NCBI GenBank assembly: GCA_016934265.1
Contig: JAFGTF010000036.1
Span: 1 to 32,763 of the forward strand
Direction: 5' to 3'
Source of the DNA: Spirochaetota bacterium
GTDB lineage: Bacteria; Spirochaetota; B62-G9; DRHN01
DNA length: 32,763 nt
This document shows, piece by piece, positions 8,620-16,665 of the stretch (position 1 is its first letter; each line of letters starts with the position of its first letter). The notes under the pieces were generated by a model, which was not told the DNA's origin, did no database searches, and worked only from the letters and a program-made list of their open reading frames with translations. The position numbers were made by a program, and so were the translations under genes.

Positions 8620-9990
8620 TTATCTCTTGATCTCGATATCGAGCTTCTTAACAAGCTTATAGAGGTTCGTCCGCTCTATCTTCAGCACTTTCGCCGCTTT
8701 CGATATATTATAGTCGTTTTCGCGAAGCGTCGTCTCGATGACGTTGCGCTCGAAGCTCTCTCTCGCCTCACGGAGGCCCGCCTCCCGGATGCCCATCTCA
8801 CCGCTGAGCATGGCCGATTCCCTGACGGACGGGATATTGTTCCGCACATCCTCGATGCCGATACTCTTCCCGCGAGCAAGTATGCTGAGACGCTCCATGA
8901 GGTTCTTCAGCTCCCGGATATTACCCGGCCAGGCGTATTTCTGCGTCAGAAACCGCATGGCGTCTTCCCCTATCTCCTTCTTTTTCTTGTTGTTCTCGCC
9001 CGCGAAAAACTCGAGGTAGTAATCGATGAGCGCCGGAATATCCTCCCGCCGTTCTCGGAGCGGTCTGATATGTATGGGAACCACGTTCAGCCTGTAGTAG
9101 AGGTCCTCCCGGAACCTGCCTCCCTTTATCTCCTTGGCCACTTCCTTGTTCGTCGCGGCTATCACCCTGACATCGACCTTGATCGGCTCGACTCCGCCTA
9201 CTCGTTCGAACTGCATGTCTTCTAGGACGCGGAGAACCTTCGATTGCGCTTCGAGGCTCATATCGGCGATTTCGTCCAGGAAAATCGTACCCGTATCTGC
9301 GAGCTCGAACCTGCCCTTCTTGTCTTCCAATGCTCCGGTGAACGCCCCCTTCTGATAACCGAACAGCTCGGATTCGATAAGAGTATCCGGGATAGCGGCA
9401 CAGTTCACCGCGACAAAGGGTGCGCCCTTTCGAATGCTCATGTCGTGAATCCTCCGGGCGACCACCTCCTTGCCGGTCCCGTTCTCACCCGTGATCAGTA
9501 CACGCGAGTTGCTCCCGGCACAGCTCGCAACGAGGTCTTCGACCTCCCTGTGCGCCTCGCTCTTTCCTTCCACCATATAATACTTCTTCCTGTTTCCCTC
9601 TTTGAGAAGGACATTCTCGCTTTTAAGCCTGCTCATCTTCACCGCATGGTCCACCACGCCAAGCACCCTGTCGAGCGACAGGGGTTTCTCGATGAAATCG
9701 AACGCACCGATCTTCGTCGCCTTGACTGCGGTGTCTATCGTGCCGTGTCCGGACACGATAATGATCTCGACATCGCCGTGCTGCCTTTTTACCCTGTCGA
9801 GCACCTCCATGCCGCCAATTTTCGGAAGCCACAGGTCCAGAAGCATCACGTCGACCCTTGAGGTTTTGAGGACATCGATCGCCTGCTTCCCGTCCTCAGC
9901 CAGCAGCACGTTGTATCCCTCGTCCTCAAGTACATCCTTGAGCGTTTCCCTGATGTTTTTCTCATCGTCTACTACGAGAACCGTCCTCAT
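8620..9990 (-). CDS. Sigma-54-dependent response regulator (NtrX/AtoC type)
   Basis: 456 residues from MRTVLVVDDEKN. A receiver domain (1-118) has D8/D9 and phosphoacceptor D52 (MLLDLWLP). The AAA+ sigma-54 activation domain (about 145-380) has Walker A GENGTGKE at 168-175, the sigma-54-contact loop GAFTGA at 215-220, Walker B FLDE at 237-240 and the arginine-finger region FREDLYYRLNV at about 293-303. A Fis-type helix-turn-helix (about 413-456) binds DNA. It should activate sigma-54 promoters when phosphorylated by the kinase encoded directly upstream. Its ATG overlaps that kinase's TGA by four bases (9990-9987). The open frame runs further upstream, but residues before this Met are a shadow of the kinase gene. 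Confidence 0.93.
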   Translation of the reverse strand: MRTVLVVDDEKNIRETLKDVLEDEGYNVLLAEDGKQAIDVLKTSRVDVMLLDLWLPKIGGMEVLDRVKRQHGDVEIIIVSGHGTIDTAVKATKIGAFDFIEKPLSLDRVLGVVDHAVKMSRLKSENVLLKEGNRKKYYMVEGKSEAHREVEDLVASCAGSNSRVLITGENGTGKEVVARRIHDMSIRKGAPFVAVNCAAIPDTLIESELFGYQKGAFTGALEDKKGRFELADTGTIFLDEIADMSLEAQSKVLRVLEDMQFERVGGVEPIKVDVRVIAATNKEVAKEIKGGRFREDLYYRLNVVPIHIRPLRERREDIPALIDYYLEFFAGENNKKKKEIGEDAMRFLTQKYAWPGNIRELKNLMERLSILARGKSIGIEDVRNNIPSVRESAMLSGEMGIREAGLREARESFERNVIETTLRENDYNISKAAKVLKIERTNLYKLVKKLDIEIKR

Positions 9991-11711
9991 GCCAGCTTGA
10001 ACTCCATATAGAATGTCGTCTCTCCAGGCCTCGACTCGAACCATATCCTGCCGTTGTTGTCCAGAACGATTTTCTCGACTATGGTGAGCCCGAGGCCGGT
10101 CCCCCTGACGTCCTTTGAAAAATACGGGTCGAAGATCCTGTCTTTGATCTCCTCCGGAATCCCCGTACCGTCGTCGCGTATCGAAACAACATAATACCCC
10201 TGCTTTCCCCTTGCCGGGTACCCATTCACCTCGATGGCCCCCTCCCCCTCTATCGCATTGATGCTGTTATACAATATGTTGAGAAGGGCCCTTCTAATCT
10301 GCGACCTGTCTATGAGAAGATACGCGCTGTCTGAGGCATGTGTAAATGAAAAATGTATTTTCTTGTAGGATTCTTCCAAAAATTCGATGACGTCCGTGAT
10401 GACCGGTATTATGTCGGCCGTTTCGATCTTCGTCTCCGGAAACCGTGCGACCCTGCTGAACTCGTTCACCAGGTCGTTGATGTTGTTTACTTCGGTGATA
10501 ATGGTATTGATCCCCTTCGTGAGTATCTCCCGGTATTTGTCGTCTCTTTCATAGTGCTTGAGGATTCTCTCCGCGGAAAGCTTTATCGGTGTGAGCGGGT
10601 TTTTTATCTCATGCGCCAGCCTCCGGGCGATGTCCCGCCATGCGGCGATCCGCTCCGCGTGCATTGCGAGCTCCTTGTTCACCCTCAGGTCCTCAGTCAT
10701 CTTGTTGAAGGATTCGATGAGAAGCTTCAACTCGTCCTTAGCCTCCACCTCGATCCGGTAGTCCAACTCGTCTTCAGCAACCTTCTGCGTCGCGATGACG
10801 AGCTCCTTTATGGGGTCGGTAACTTCCTTGGAAATGCTGAAGCTCAGATAAAAGGTGATGAGGACGATCGGCATGGTAACGATCACATAGAAGAGGATCA
10901 CAATCACCCTGATCGGCTCACGGACGATCTTCAGGGTCCTGTAGTTCTGCAGCCCGAGCGATATGCGCTCCGTATACGAATGGACCAGTTGTGGGATCTC
11001 CCTGACGAGATAGACCCTCCCGAGACCGTCGTTCTTCGCAGGTACTACGAGATACTCGCGGCCGCCGATGGTGAGCCGTTTCCACCGTTCCGCGCCCGGG
11101 TCGAACCCCTCGTATCCCTCTATATCGGACCGAAGGGTAAAGTCGGCCGCGAACAAGGCGCTCATCCGGCCGCTTTGGGCGCTGAAAGTAAAAACGCCCC
11201 CGATCGTTTCGTACCGTGCGGACCGTATCTCTTCGGGTGTGCATGAAACACAGCCGTCTCGCCATTCGAGATCGCACTCCTGGGCATACTTCGAGTAGAG
11301 CTCCTTCGATACCTCGATCGCATCGGTGAGGGAGTCCTCAATTCCGCTCACGAACCACAGTCTGATACTCTTGGAGATAAGGTTGTTCGATATGATCGAG
11401 AGGGGGAGTATGGGAATCGATGCAATAATGAGGAAGAAGAGCGCGAGCCTGAACCTGAACCTCGACCCCTCCTTGTTCTTAATCCTGTCTCCCACGAGCT
11501 GAAAGAGGTTGTACAACACGAATAAAAACATTACCCCGAACAGGATGAGGAGGAGAATGAGGAGAAGCCTGTTCCGCGTAAAAGCCTGCAGAAGGAGTAT
11601 CGGCTGCACCTTGAAGCTGATATAGATAACCGTGCCTAAGAAGACGGTCACTATACTGACGATGCTGATAAGGACGACGGATTCTCTCTTCCGTAAGGGT
11701 CTGCGCTTCAT
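9987..11711 (-). CDS. NtrY-type membrane sensor histidine kinase without a PAS domain
   Basis: 574 residues. Membrane segments are at about 11-32, 47-72, 87-110 and 267-292. The region between the last two (about 113-266) should lie outside the cytoplasmic membrane and holds C146, C154 and C157 (DGCVSC). A HAMP linker (about 293-345) leads to the phosphoacceptor H367 in RRLAHEIKNPLTPIKLSAER, the hallmark of NtrY/NtrB-like kinases. N-box N482, DDGTGIPEE and RGTGLGLTIVEKI form the ATP site. Classical NtrY proteins carry a PAS domain between HAMP and the phosphoacceptor; here HAMP runs straight into it. It is likely to phosphorylate the NtrX-type regulator encoded next, and follows the DUF4390 gene after 7 bases. 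Confidence 0.92.
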   Translation of the reverse strand: MKRRPLRKRESVVLISIVSIVTVFLGTVIYISFKVQPILLLQAFTRNRLLLILLLILFGVMFLFVLYNLFQLVGDRIKNKEGSRFRFRLALFFLIIASIPILPLSIISNNLISKSIRLWFVSGIEDSLTDAIEVSKELYSKYAQECDLEWRDGCVSCTPEEIRSARYETIGGVFTFSAQSGRMSALFAADFTLRSDIEGYEGFDPGAERWKRLTIGGREYLVVPAKNDGLGRVYLVREIPQLVHSYTERISLGLQNYRTLKIVREPIRVIVILFYVIVTMPIVLITFYLSFSISKEVTDPIKELVIATQKVAEDELDYRIEVEAKDELKLLIESFNKMTEDLRVNKELAMHAERIAAWRDIARRLAHEIKNPLTPIKLSAERILKHYERDDKYREILTKGINTIITEVNNINDLVNEFSRVARFPETKIETADIIPVITDVIEFLEESYKKIHFSFTHASDSAYLLIDRSQIRRALLNILYNSINAIEGEGAIEVNGYPARGKQGYYVVSIRDDGTGIPEEIKDRIFDPYFSKDVRGTGLGLTIVEKIVLDNNGRIWFESRPGETTFYMEFKLA

Positions 11712-11718
11712 CGCTATG

Positions 11719-12300
11719 TCATTTCTTCAGAGAAAACGAGCTGGAGTATATCCAGTCGCTCTCGTAGTTCCACGGATCGAAAAAGTACAGGAAGATCCCG
11801 AAGGGAGGATACAGCTTGATTGTCTCGATATAGATCTTCGCCCTCAGCACCACTTCTCCGTCGACATTCAAAGGCGAGGCGTCGATGACGATAGGGCTGA
11901 TGATCTCGTTGACCATACGGATAATATTCCCCTCCTTCTCGACATAGTAAACGCTTTTGGGGTCTTCATTCTCGATGACGAAGCTGTCCTCCCAGACATC
12001 GTAGGAAATATAGAGAGACCGGACCTTCTCACGCAGGACGTTCTGCCCTAACCCCCTGAAGCCCTCGCTTCGAATGAGCTGGAACGTTACCTTCAGTTTC
12101 GCGGTGATTCCGTTTTTAATCGCATCGACTGTATCGTATGTTATGTAGCCGTTGAGGGAAAAATCTGTATGGCAGCTTCCCTGTTCCACGGTATTACTGT
12201 GAAACTGAACGGATAGATTTTCCGCGCAGACAGCGCCGCCCGCCTGCAGGACAAAAACAGCGATAATCGTTAAAAACACCGGCCGTATCTTCATATTCAT
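11719..12300 (-). CDS. DUF4390-family exported protein
   Basis: 193 residues. An N-terminal hydrophobic segment ending AGGAVCAEN at about 20-28 is a likely signal peptide, so the mature protein should be periplasmic. Beta-rich motifs (SLNGYITYDTVDAIKNGITAKL; VRSLYISYDVWEDSFVI) and the end PPFGIFLYFFDPWNYESDWI match, from memory, the DUF4390 family, whose members commonly sit directly before NtrY-type kinases. A role as accessory to the sensor is inferred from this linkage and is not proven. The ATG overlaps the stop of the preceding gene by 4 bases (12300-12297). MNMK offers two close start codons; the first is used because of the overlap. Confidence 0.75.
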   Translation of the reverse strand: MNMKIRPVFLTIIAVFVLQAGGAVCAENLSVQFHSNTVEQGSCHTDFSLNGYITYDTVDAIKNGITAKLKVTFQLIRSEGFRGLGQNVLREKVRSLYISYDVWEDSFVIENEDPKSVYYVEKEGNIIRMVNEIISPIVIDASPLNVDGEVVLRAKIYIETIKLYPPFGIFLYFFDPWNYESDWIYSSSFSLKK

Positions 12301-12806
12301 TTATCGAATCGAATAGTGTACTCCACCGATACCCTGTCCGCACCCAAGGAGAAGTCCAGCCCCTCCTGTCTTCTCGGTGCAAAAATCCGCTCATTGTACT
12401 TCTTCGCCGAGTTCATCGCATCGATCACGCTATACGCCCTGAGGGAAAGCGACCCCACGAGGTACAGAAGAGTCAAGGCCTGTGTTCCCGTATCGAAAGA
12501 GCTGAAGTTGATGTTGATTATCTCCCCGCTCTGCGGCGCATACGTACTGTTGATATGGCTTATGAGGAGTATCAGCGCGATCTTGTCGACGAGGTCGGCC
12601 GCAATAAAGATGGACCCCTTCGTATATTCCCGGCAGTACATCTGCCCCGTTCCCATCATGAGCCATGAAAGAAGCCCTGCGATGAAGGGGTCTTTTTCAG
12701 GGTACGGCCTCACCGGCGGGGTATTTTCCTGTGCCAGCCCCGCACAAGGCACCAACAGGGCGACCAGCACGAGAATCGCTACCGTCACCATCGCTGTTCT
12801 TTTCAT
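12297..12806 (-). CDS. DUF5683-like small membrane protein (copy 2)
   Basis: 169 residues. A signal-like segment (about 5-25, ending LVPCAGLAQ) is followed by KDPFIAGLLSWLMMGTGQMY at 39-58, which has the P-x(5)-S-W-x(4)-G-x-G-Q-x-Y pattern of DUF5683/TM2-like envelope proteins. More hydrophobic stretches lie at about 64-85 and 108-125, then YSVIDAMNSAKKYN near 125-138. The neighbouring gene 12832-13317 encodes the same layout, so the two are tandem paralogues. Function is unknown. Position between HPr and the sensor-kinase genes suggests an envelope role linked to the regulator. A 25-base spacer separates it from copy 1. Confidence 0.65.
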   Translation of the reverse strand: MKRTAMVTVAILVLVALLVPCAGLAQENTPPVRPYPEKDPFIAGLLSWLMMGTGQMYCREYTKGSIFIAADLVDKIALILLISHINSTYAPQSGEIININFSSFDTGTQALTLLYLVGSLSLRAYSVIDAMNSAKKYNERIFAPRRQEGLDFSLGADRVSVEYTIRFDK

Positions 12807-12831
12807 GAGACAAACCTCGAAGTCGGTATTT

Positions 12832-13317
12832 CTAAAACCTTCCCTGTACCCCCATTACTACGCTGTCTGTTTCAACGTCATACTGGAGGTTCGTGCGCAA
12901 ATCGTTCTCGTAGCTCTTGTTGTAGTCGCGTGCCGAATTCACCGCATCGATTACATTGATGATGTGTATGACGACGAGCGACACGCCGAGCGCAAGCGCA
13001 ACGCGCTGATCGTTGCTTTCGAAGATCGTGTCTTTCGACTTCAGATCCACGCCGACGCCCATGTTGCCGGTAATGTCGAGCTTCAGCTCCACAAAGGGAA
13101 CGAGGGCCCCGATGAGAAGGGCGTTTTCCACCACATAGAAAACAACGCCGCTGAGAATATCATCCGAATACAGCTGCCCGAGCCCGGGTATATACCAGGA
13201 CAGCGCAGCTGCCAGTATCGGGTCTTTTCTCACAAATGCGGTGCCGTCCGCCCCGAGACAGAGCACCGGTACGGCGACGACAAGAAATACAATGACGAGC
13301 GCAGTTATTCTCTTCAT
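12832..13317 (-). CDS. DUF5683-like small membrane protein (copy 1)
   Basis: 161 residues. A signal-like segment (5-22, ending VLCLGADG) is followed by KDPILAAALSWYIPGLGQLYSDD at about 31-53, the same S-W-x(4)-G-x-G-Q-x-Y core seen in its tandem paralogue. Hydrophobic segments follow at about 55-80 and 112-128, then INVIDAVNSARDYN, again as in the paralogue (IDAMNSAKKYN). The C-terminus is polar. ATG overlaps the HPr stop by four bases (13317-13314), so translation is probably coupled. The function is not known to me. Divergence between the two copies is high enough that the duplication is old. Confidence 0.65.
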   Translation of the reverse strand: MKRITALVIVFLVVAVPVLCLGADGTAFVRKDPILAAALSWYIPGLGQLYSDDILSGVVFYVVENALLIGALVPFVELKLDITGNMGVGVDLKSKDTIFESNDQRVALALGVSLVVIHIINVIDAVNSARDYNKSYENDLRTNLQYDVETDSVVMGVQGRF

Positions 13318-13589
13318 GACTTAACCTCACTGTCAATATCCGACTCTAAAAGTGCCGCGATGGCGTCTACGGCCTTTTCTTCATCCTCTCCCTCGGCAAT
13401 CACCTTAACTGTCGTACCGAATGCGGCGGCGAGCATCATGACGCCCATGATGCTCTTCGCATTCACTCTGTCACCCTCTTTCTCGAGGAAAATATCCGAC
13501 TTGAACGCATTCGCCTTCTGAACGATGATTGCCGCCGGCCTTGCATGGAGCCCGGATTCATTTTTAATTGTTATCTCTCTAGTGACCAT
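13314..13589 (-). CDS. ptsH: HPr-family phosphocarrier protein
   Basis: 91 residues. HPr passes phosphate from Enzyme I on a histidine and can be modified on a serine by HPr kinase. Start at ATG 13589 (MVTREITIKNESGLHARPAA) puts the catalytic His at residue 15 and the regulatory Ser at 46 (AKSIMGVMMLAA), exactly the canonical HPr numbering. This is why the longer open frame from 13622 is not used. Both sites are intact, so it can be a substrate of the HprK encoded just upstream. No Enzyme I or II gene is in the window. It overlaps the next gene by four bases. A weak promoter-like pair lies upstream at 13638-13666. Confidence 0.92.
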   Translation of the reverse strand: MVTREITIKNESGLHARPAAIIVQKANAFKSDIFLEKEGDRVNAKSIMGVMMLAAAFGTTVKVIAEGEDEEKAVDAIAALLESDIDSEVKS

Positions 13590-13637
13590 TAACAAAACCC
13601 GCATTTCCGCAATGCGCCGCATGGGACGATGAAAGTA

Positions 13638-13666
13638 ATGCTACCGTAAAAAGAGTGTAAGCGCAA
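13638..13666 (-). promoter_or_regulatory. Weak candidate promoter before HPr
   Basis: On the - strand TTGCGC (13666-13661) and TAGCAT (13643-13638) are 17 bases apart. Matches to consensus are 3/6 and 4/6. The 140-base gap between hprK and HPr is the largest in this array, which makes an internal promoter reasonable. No sigma-54 GG-N10-GC element was seen here. Confidence 0.25.
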
Positions 13667-13729
13667 GCCAAAAATTACAAGACCTGGGGCGTAATGGATG
13701 GGGGAACGCCGCGCGGCGGGGCAGGCGGT

Positions 13730-14710
13730 TTAATCCGTATTGTTTTTATGCTTTTCTTCCTGTATCCGCTTCTCAAGCCGCTTTTCGAAATCCTTTGCGG
13801 AATCGTACCCCATTTTCAAAAGCCGGTAGTTCATCGCAGCGGACTCGATGAGGATGGGGATATTCCTCCCCGGCTTTACCGGAAGGGTGAACATCGGCAC
13901 CTCGACGCCGAGTATCGAATAGGACGACTTTTCGAGCCCGAGCCGGTCGTACTCTGCCTTTGCGTCCCATTCTACAAGGCTTATTACGAGCTGGATCTGC
14001 TTCTTGTCCCTGATACCCCGTACTCCGAAGAGATAGTTGATGTTGAGAATACCGAGCCCTCTGATCTCCATGTGGTGCTGAATGAGCTTCGCGCCGCTCC
14101 CCACGAGCAGAGTATCGGCTATCGACCGTATCTCGACGACATCGTCCGCGACAAGGCGGTGGCCCCGCTCGATGAGCTCGAGCGCGCACTCGCTCTTCCC
14201 GACACCGCTCTTGCCGATGATGAGGATTCCCACCCCGAATACCTCGACGAGCACTCCGTGAATGCTCGTTCTCGGCGCGAACTCGTCTTCGAGCACCTTC
14301 GTCAGCCTCGTGGTGAGAATGTTCGTGGGGAGAGATGAAACGAGCACCGGTATGGTCTCTTTGTCCGCCAGCTTGATGAATATGTCAGGCGGCTCGTTAC
14401 TGTGGGAGAAAATGCAGCACGTCACCGAATAGCTGAAAAACTTGTAGAGGCTGTCGAGCTTCCCCTCCTCGATGAGTCTCATCAAAAAGGAGTATTCCCC
14501 GCGTCCGAATATCTGCAGCTTTTCATAATCGAAATAATCGTAGTCCCCGGCGAGCGTCAGTCCGGGCCGGTTGATATCGTAGGTGGAGATTTCCTTCTTG
14601 AGCGTTTCTTCCTTCGTGAGGACGCGTAGATGAAGCAGGTCCTCGGCCTCGTAACCGAGCTGCAACAGTCTCTCTATCGAGATGCATTTGCCGTTTTCGG
14701 GAATATCCAT
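13730..14710 (-). CDS. hprK: HPr kinase/phosphorylase
   Basis: 326 residues from ATG 14710. The enzyme phosphorylates Ser46 of HPr with ATP and removes it by phosphorolysis. The C-terminal catalytic domain shows H151 in SIHGVLVEVFG, Walker A GKSGVGKS at 166-173, DD at 189-190 (RLVADDVVEI) and the HprK signature EIRGLGILNI at 215-224. The N-terminal half (1-130) is the usual regulatory domain. GAGG lies about 8 bases before ATG 14710; an in-frame TTG two codons upstream is less likely. Its substrate is encoded next in the same direction. ptsN and rapZ, which often accompany this gene in rpoN clusters, are absent. Confidence 0.94.
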   Translation of the reverse strand: MDIPENGKCISIERLLQLGYEAEDLLHLRVLTKEETLKKEISTYDINRPGLTLAGDYDYFDYEKLQIFGRGEYSFLMRLIEEGKLDSLYKFFSYSVTCCIFSHSNEPPDIFIKLADKETIPVLVSSLPTNILTTRLTKVLEDEFAPRTSIHGVLVEVFGVGILIIGKSGVGKSECALELIERGHRLVADDVVEIRSIADTLLVGSGAKLIQHHMEIRGLGILNINYLFGVRGIRDKKQIQLVISLVEWDAKAEYDRLGLEKSSYSILGVEVPMFTLPVKPGRNIPILIESAAMNYRLLKMGYDSAKDFEKRLEKRIQEEKHKNNTD

Positions 14711-14798
14711 TAACAAGCCTCGTCCGATGTAATCGCCCGATTATATCGGTTGGAATAACGGGCCCGGCGCGCGCCGTTCCCGCCGCGTCTATCGCGTA

Positions 14799-15149
14799 TT
14801 AGGCGGATTCTTCTAGATTCTCTTGTCCGAGCACTATGGGACTTTCCTTCAGCGGTACCGCCCGCCTGTCGGTGAGCCTGTCCCTGTACCGGTGAAGCTT
14901 CTCCTCGACTTTATCGAACAGGGCGTCCAACACGCTGAAGACATCCTCCGTTTTTGCGAATATATGTATTATCTTACGCTTTACTGTAATATTCACCTCG
15001 GCATAATAGATGTGTCTTTCCCGTTTGAGTATCAGCTTGAAATCGTAAATGTGGTCTGTAAAGTGATCAAGCTGTTTCATCTTCTTCTCGATATGGCCTC
15101 TGATCTGAGGCGTGATCTTCACTTTTCTGCCGGTGATTGAAACGTTCAT
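14799..15149 (-). CDS. hpf: Ribosome hibernation-promoting factor, short form
   Basis: 116 residues. N-terminus MNVSITGRKVKITPQIRGHIEKKM and the later VNITVKRKIIHIFAKTEDVFSVLDALFDKVEEKL fit the S30AE (HPF/YfiA) fold, which binds the decoding centre of idle 30S subunits. The protein stops at about 116 residues, so the C-terminal dimerisation domain of long HPF is missing. AGGAGG lies five bases before ATG 15149, inside the end of rpoN, and the ATG shares one base with the rpoN stop (TGATG). An upstream GTG at 15152 is the less likely start. Coupling to rpoN is common in diderm bacteria. Confidence 0.9.
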   Translation of the reverse strand: MNVSITGRKVKITPQIRGHIEKKMKQLDHFTDHIYDFKLILKRERHIYYAEVNITVKRKIIHIFAKTEDVFSVLDALFDKVEEKLHRYRDRLTDRRAVPLKESPIVLGQENLEESA

Positions 15150-16660
15150 CACTTCCTCCTGAGATTTGATGGTAGGATGTTGAGCTCTTTCCTGTACTTC
15201 GCGATTGTCCTTCTCGCGATCTTGATACCACGCTGGGAAAGAAACTCCGCAATCTTCTGATCGCTCAGTTGACGTTTCGACTTCTCATCCTGTATGATGT
15301 CCTTTATCATCTCCTTTATACTTGTCGAGGAATATTCCCTGCTGCCGTACGCAGGGATGGTATTTGAAAAAAAGTACTTGAGCTGAAACACGCCGTATTG
15401 AGTCTGAACGTATTTCGATGAGGTGATCCTCGAAATCGTCGATTCATGCAGATCGAGCTTCGCTGCAATGTCCTTGAGCACAAGAGGCTTGAGGTATTTC
15501 GGACCGTGCTTGAAAAAATCGAGCTGCTCCTCGAGTATCGCCCTCGTTACCCGGACAAGCGTGCTTTCCCTCTGTTCTATCCAGTGAATGAAATTTTTCG
15601 CACTCTGCACCTTCTCGGAGACGAATCCCTTGATACGCTTATCGCTCTTCTTCCTGCGCATGAGGTTTTCGAAATATCCGTTCACTCTGAGTTTCGGTAT
15701 GAATGAGTTGTTGGCGATTACCTCGAACCCATCCTCGTTTTCTTCGATGATCACATCGGGGATGATGTACTTGATCTCCCCGGAATAGAACTGCCGGCCC
15801 GGATAGGGCTCGAGCCCGGAGATAATATTGAACGCATCGTTCACCTTCGAGACGGGAACTTTCAGCTTCTTGGATATCTCATCGAGCTTTCGAAGCTTTA
15901 TCTCGTTAAGAAAGTCCTCGATGATACGCTCCGCAAGCGGATAGCTTCCCTTCATCCGAAGCTGCAGGAGCAAACACTCGGTAATATCCCTCGCCCCGAC
16001 GCCGGGCGGATCGAGGCTCTGGATTATCGCGAGCGCCCCCTCAAGCTCTTCGAGGGAAAACGCCGCATGATCGGCATCGTCTGGGCTAGGAGCTTTTGTA
16101 CCGCCCGATACGTGGCCTTTATGGATTTCCTCAAGCGGAATCGTAATATACCCCATCGTATCCATATACCCGGTAATGAGCTCGCATGCCTCGGCCTGCC
16201 GTTCCGATATCGTAAGGAGACTGATCTGAGAGAGCAGGTGCTCCTTCAGGGTTTCCTCGCGAAATACAGTTCCCTCTATGAACTCCCTTTTCTTGTCCGC
16301 TACGGAAGGCTGCTCGAGATGGGAGTATTCCTTGTTTTCGTATTTGTATTCTCCTTCGTATGTCTCGGAGACCGCGCTCGCGTCGTAGAACTCTTCCTCT
16401 AACGTTTCCGCCCGTTCGTTTTCGGTCTCCTGAGACTGCTCCACGGACACTGTATCCCTTTCGAAATCCGCTTCGTCGATCTCGAGCGCAGGGTTCTCTT
16501 CGAGCTCCTGGTCTATACGTTCGGCAAGCTCTATATTGGACAGCTGCAGCATCTTGATGGCCTGCTGAAGCTGCGGAGTCATTACGAGCTTTTGAGTCTG
16601 CCTGAGTTGTATTTCAGGTTTTATTTCCAAGAAATAATCTCCATACGTTTTCTGCTTCAT
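15149..16660 (-). CDS. rpoN: RNA polymerase sigma-54 factor
   Basis: 503 residues. Region I (about 14-55) is the Gln/Leu-rich activator-contact part (LRQTQKLVMTPQLQQAIKML). An acidic linker (about 55-120) is followed by the core-binding domain and the DNA-binding domain. The RpoN box ARRTIAKYRK is at 482-491 and reads the -24 promoter element. Length is normal. It directs RNA polymerase to sigma-54 promoters that need activators such as the NtrX-type regulator encoded in the same array. It starts 5 bases after lptB without a strong ribosome site of its own, so it probably depends on read-through translation. Confidence 0.96.
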   Translation of the reverse strand: MKQKTYGDYFLEIKPEIQLRQTQKLVMTPQLQQAIKMLQLSNIELAERIDQELEENPALEIDEADFERDTVSVEQSQETENERAETLEEEFYDASAVSETYEGEYKYENKEYSHLEQPSVADKKREFIEGTVFREETLKEHLLSQISLLTISERQAEACELITGYMDTMGYITIPLEEIHKGHVSGGTKAPSPDDADHAAFSLEELEGALAIIQSLDPPGVGARDITECLLLQLRMKGSYPLAERIIEDFLNEIKLRKLDEISKKLKVPVSKVNDAFNIISGLEPYPGRQFYSGEIKYIIPDVIIEENEDGFEVIANNSFIPKLRVNGYFENLMRRKKSDKRIKGFVSEKVQSAKNFIHWIEQRESTLVRVTRAILEEQLDFFKHGPKYLKPLVLKDIAAKLDLHESTISRITSSKYVQTQYGVFQLKYFFSNTIPAYGSREYSSTSIKEMIKDIIQDEKSKRQLSDQKIAEFLSQRGIKIARRTIAKYRKELNILPSNLRRK

Positions 16661-16665
16661 GGCCG

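Noticed and set aside
9244-9861. Antisense frame opposite the sigma-54 activator
   Set aside because: Codon-bias shadow. The opposite strand has intact AAA+ motifs.
12316-13521. Long + strand open frame opposite the DUF5683 and HPr genes
   Set aside because: It runs through three real - strand genes with family-type motifs and has no protein-like features itself.
13638-13729. Sigma-54 promoter (GG-N10-GC) before HPr
   Set aside because: The GG and GC elements do not fall at the required spacing. Only a weak sigma-70-like pair is visible.
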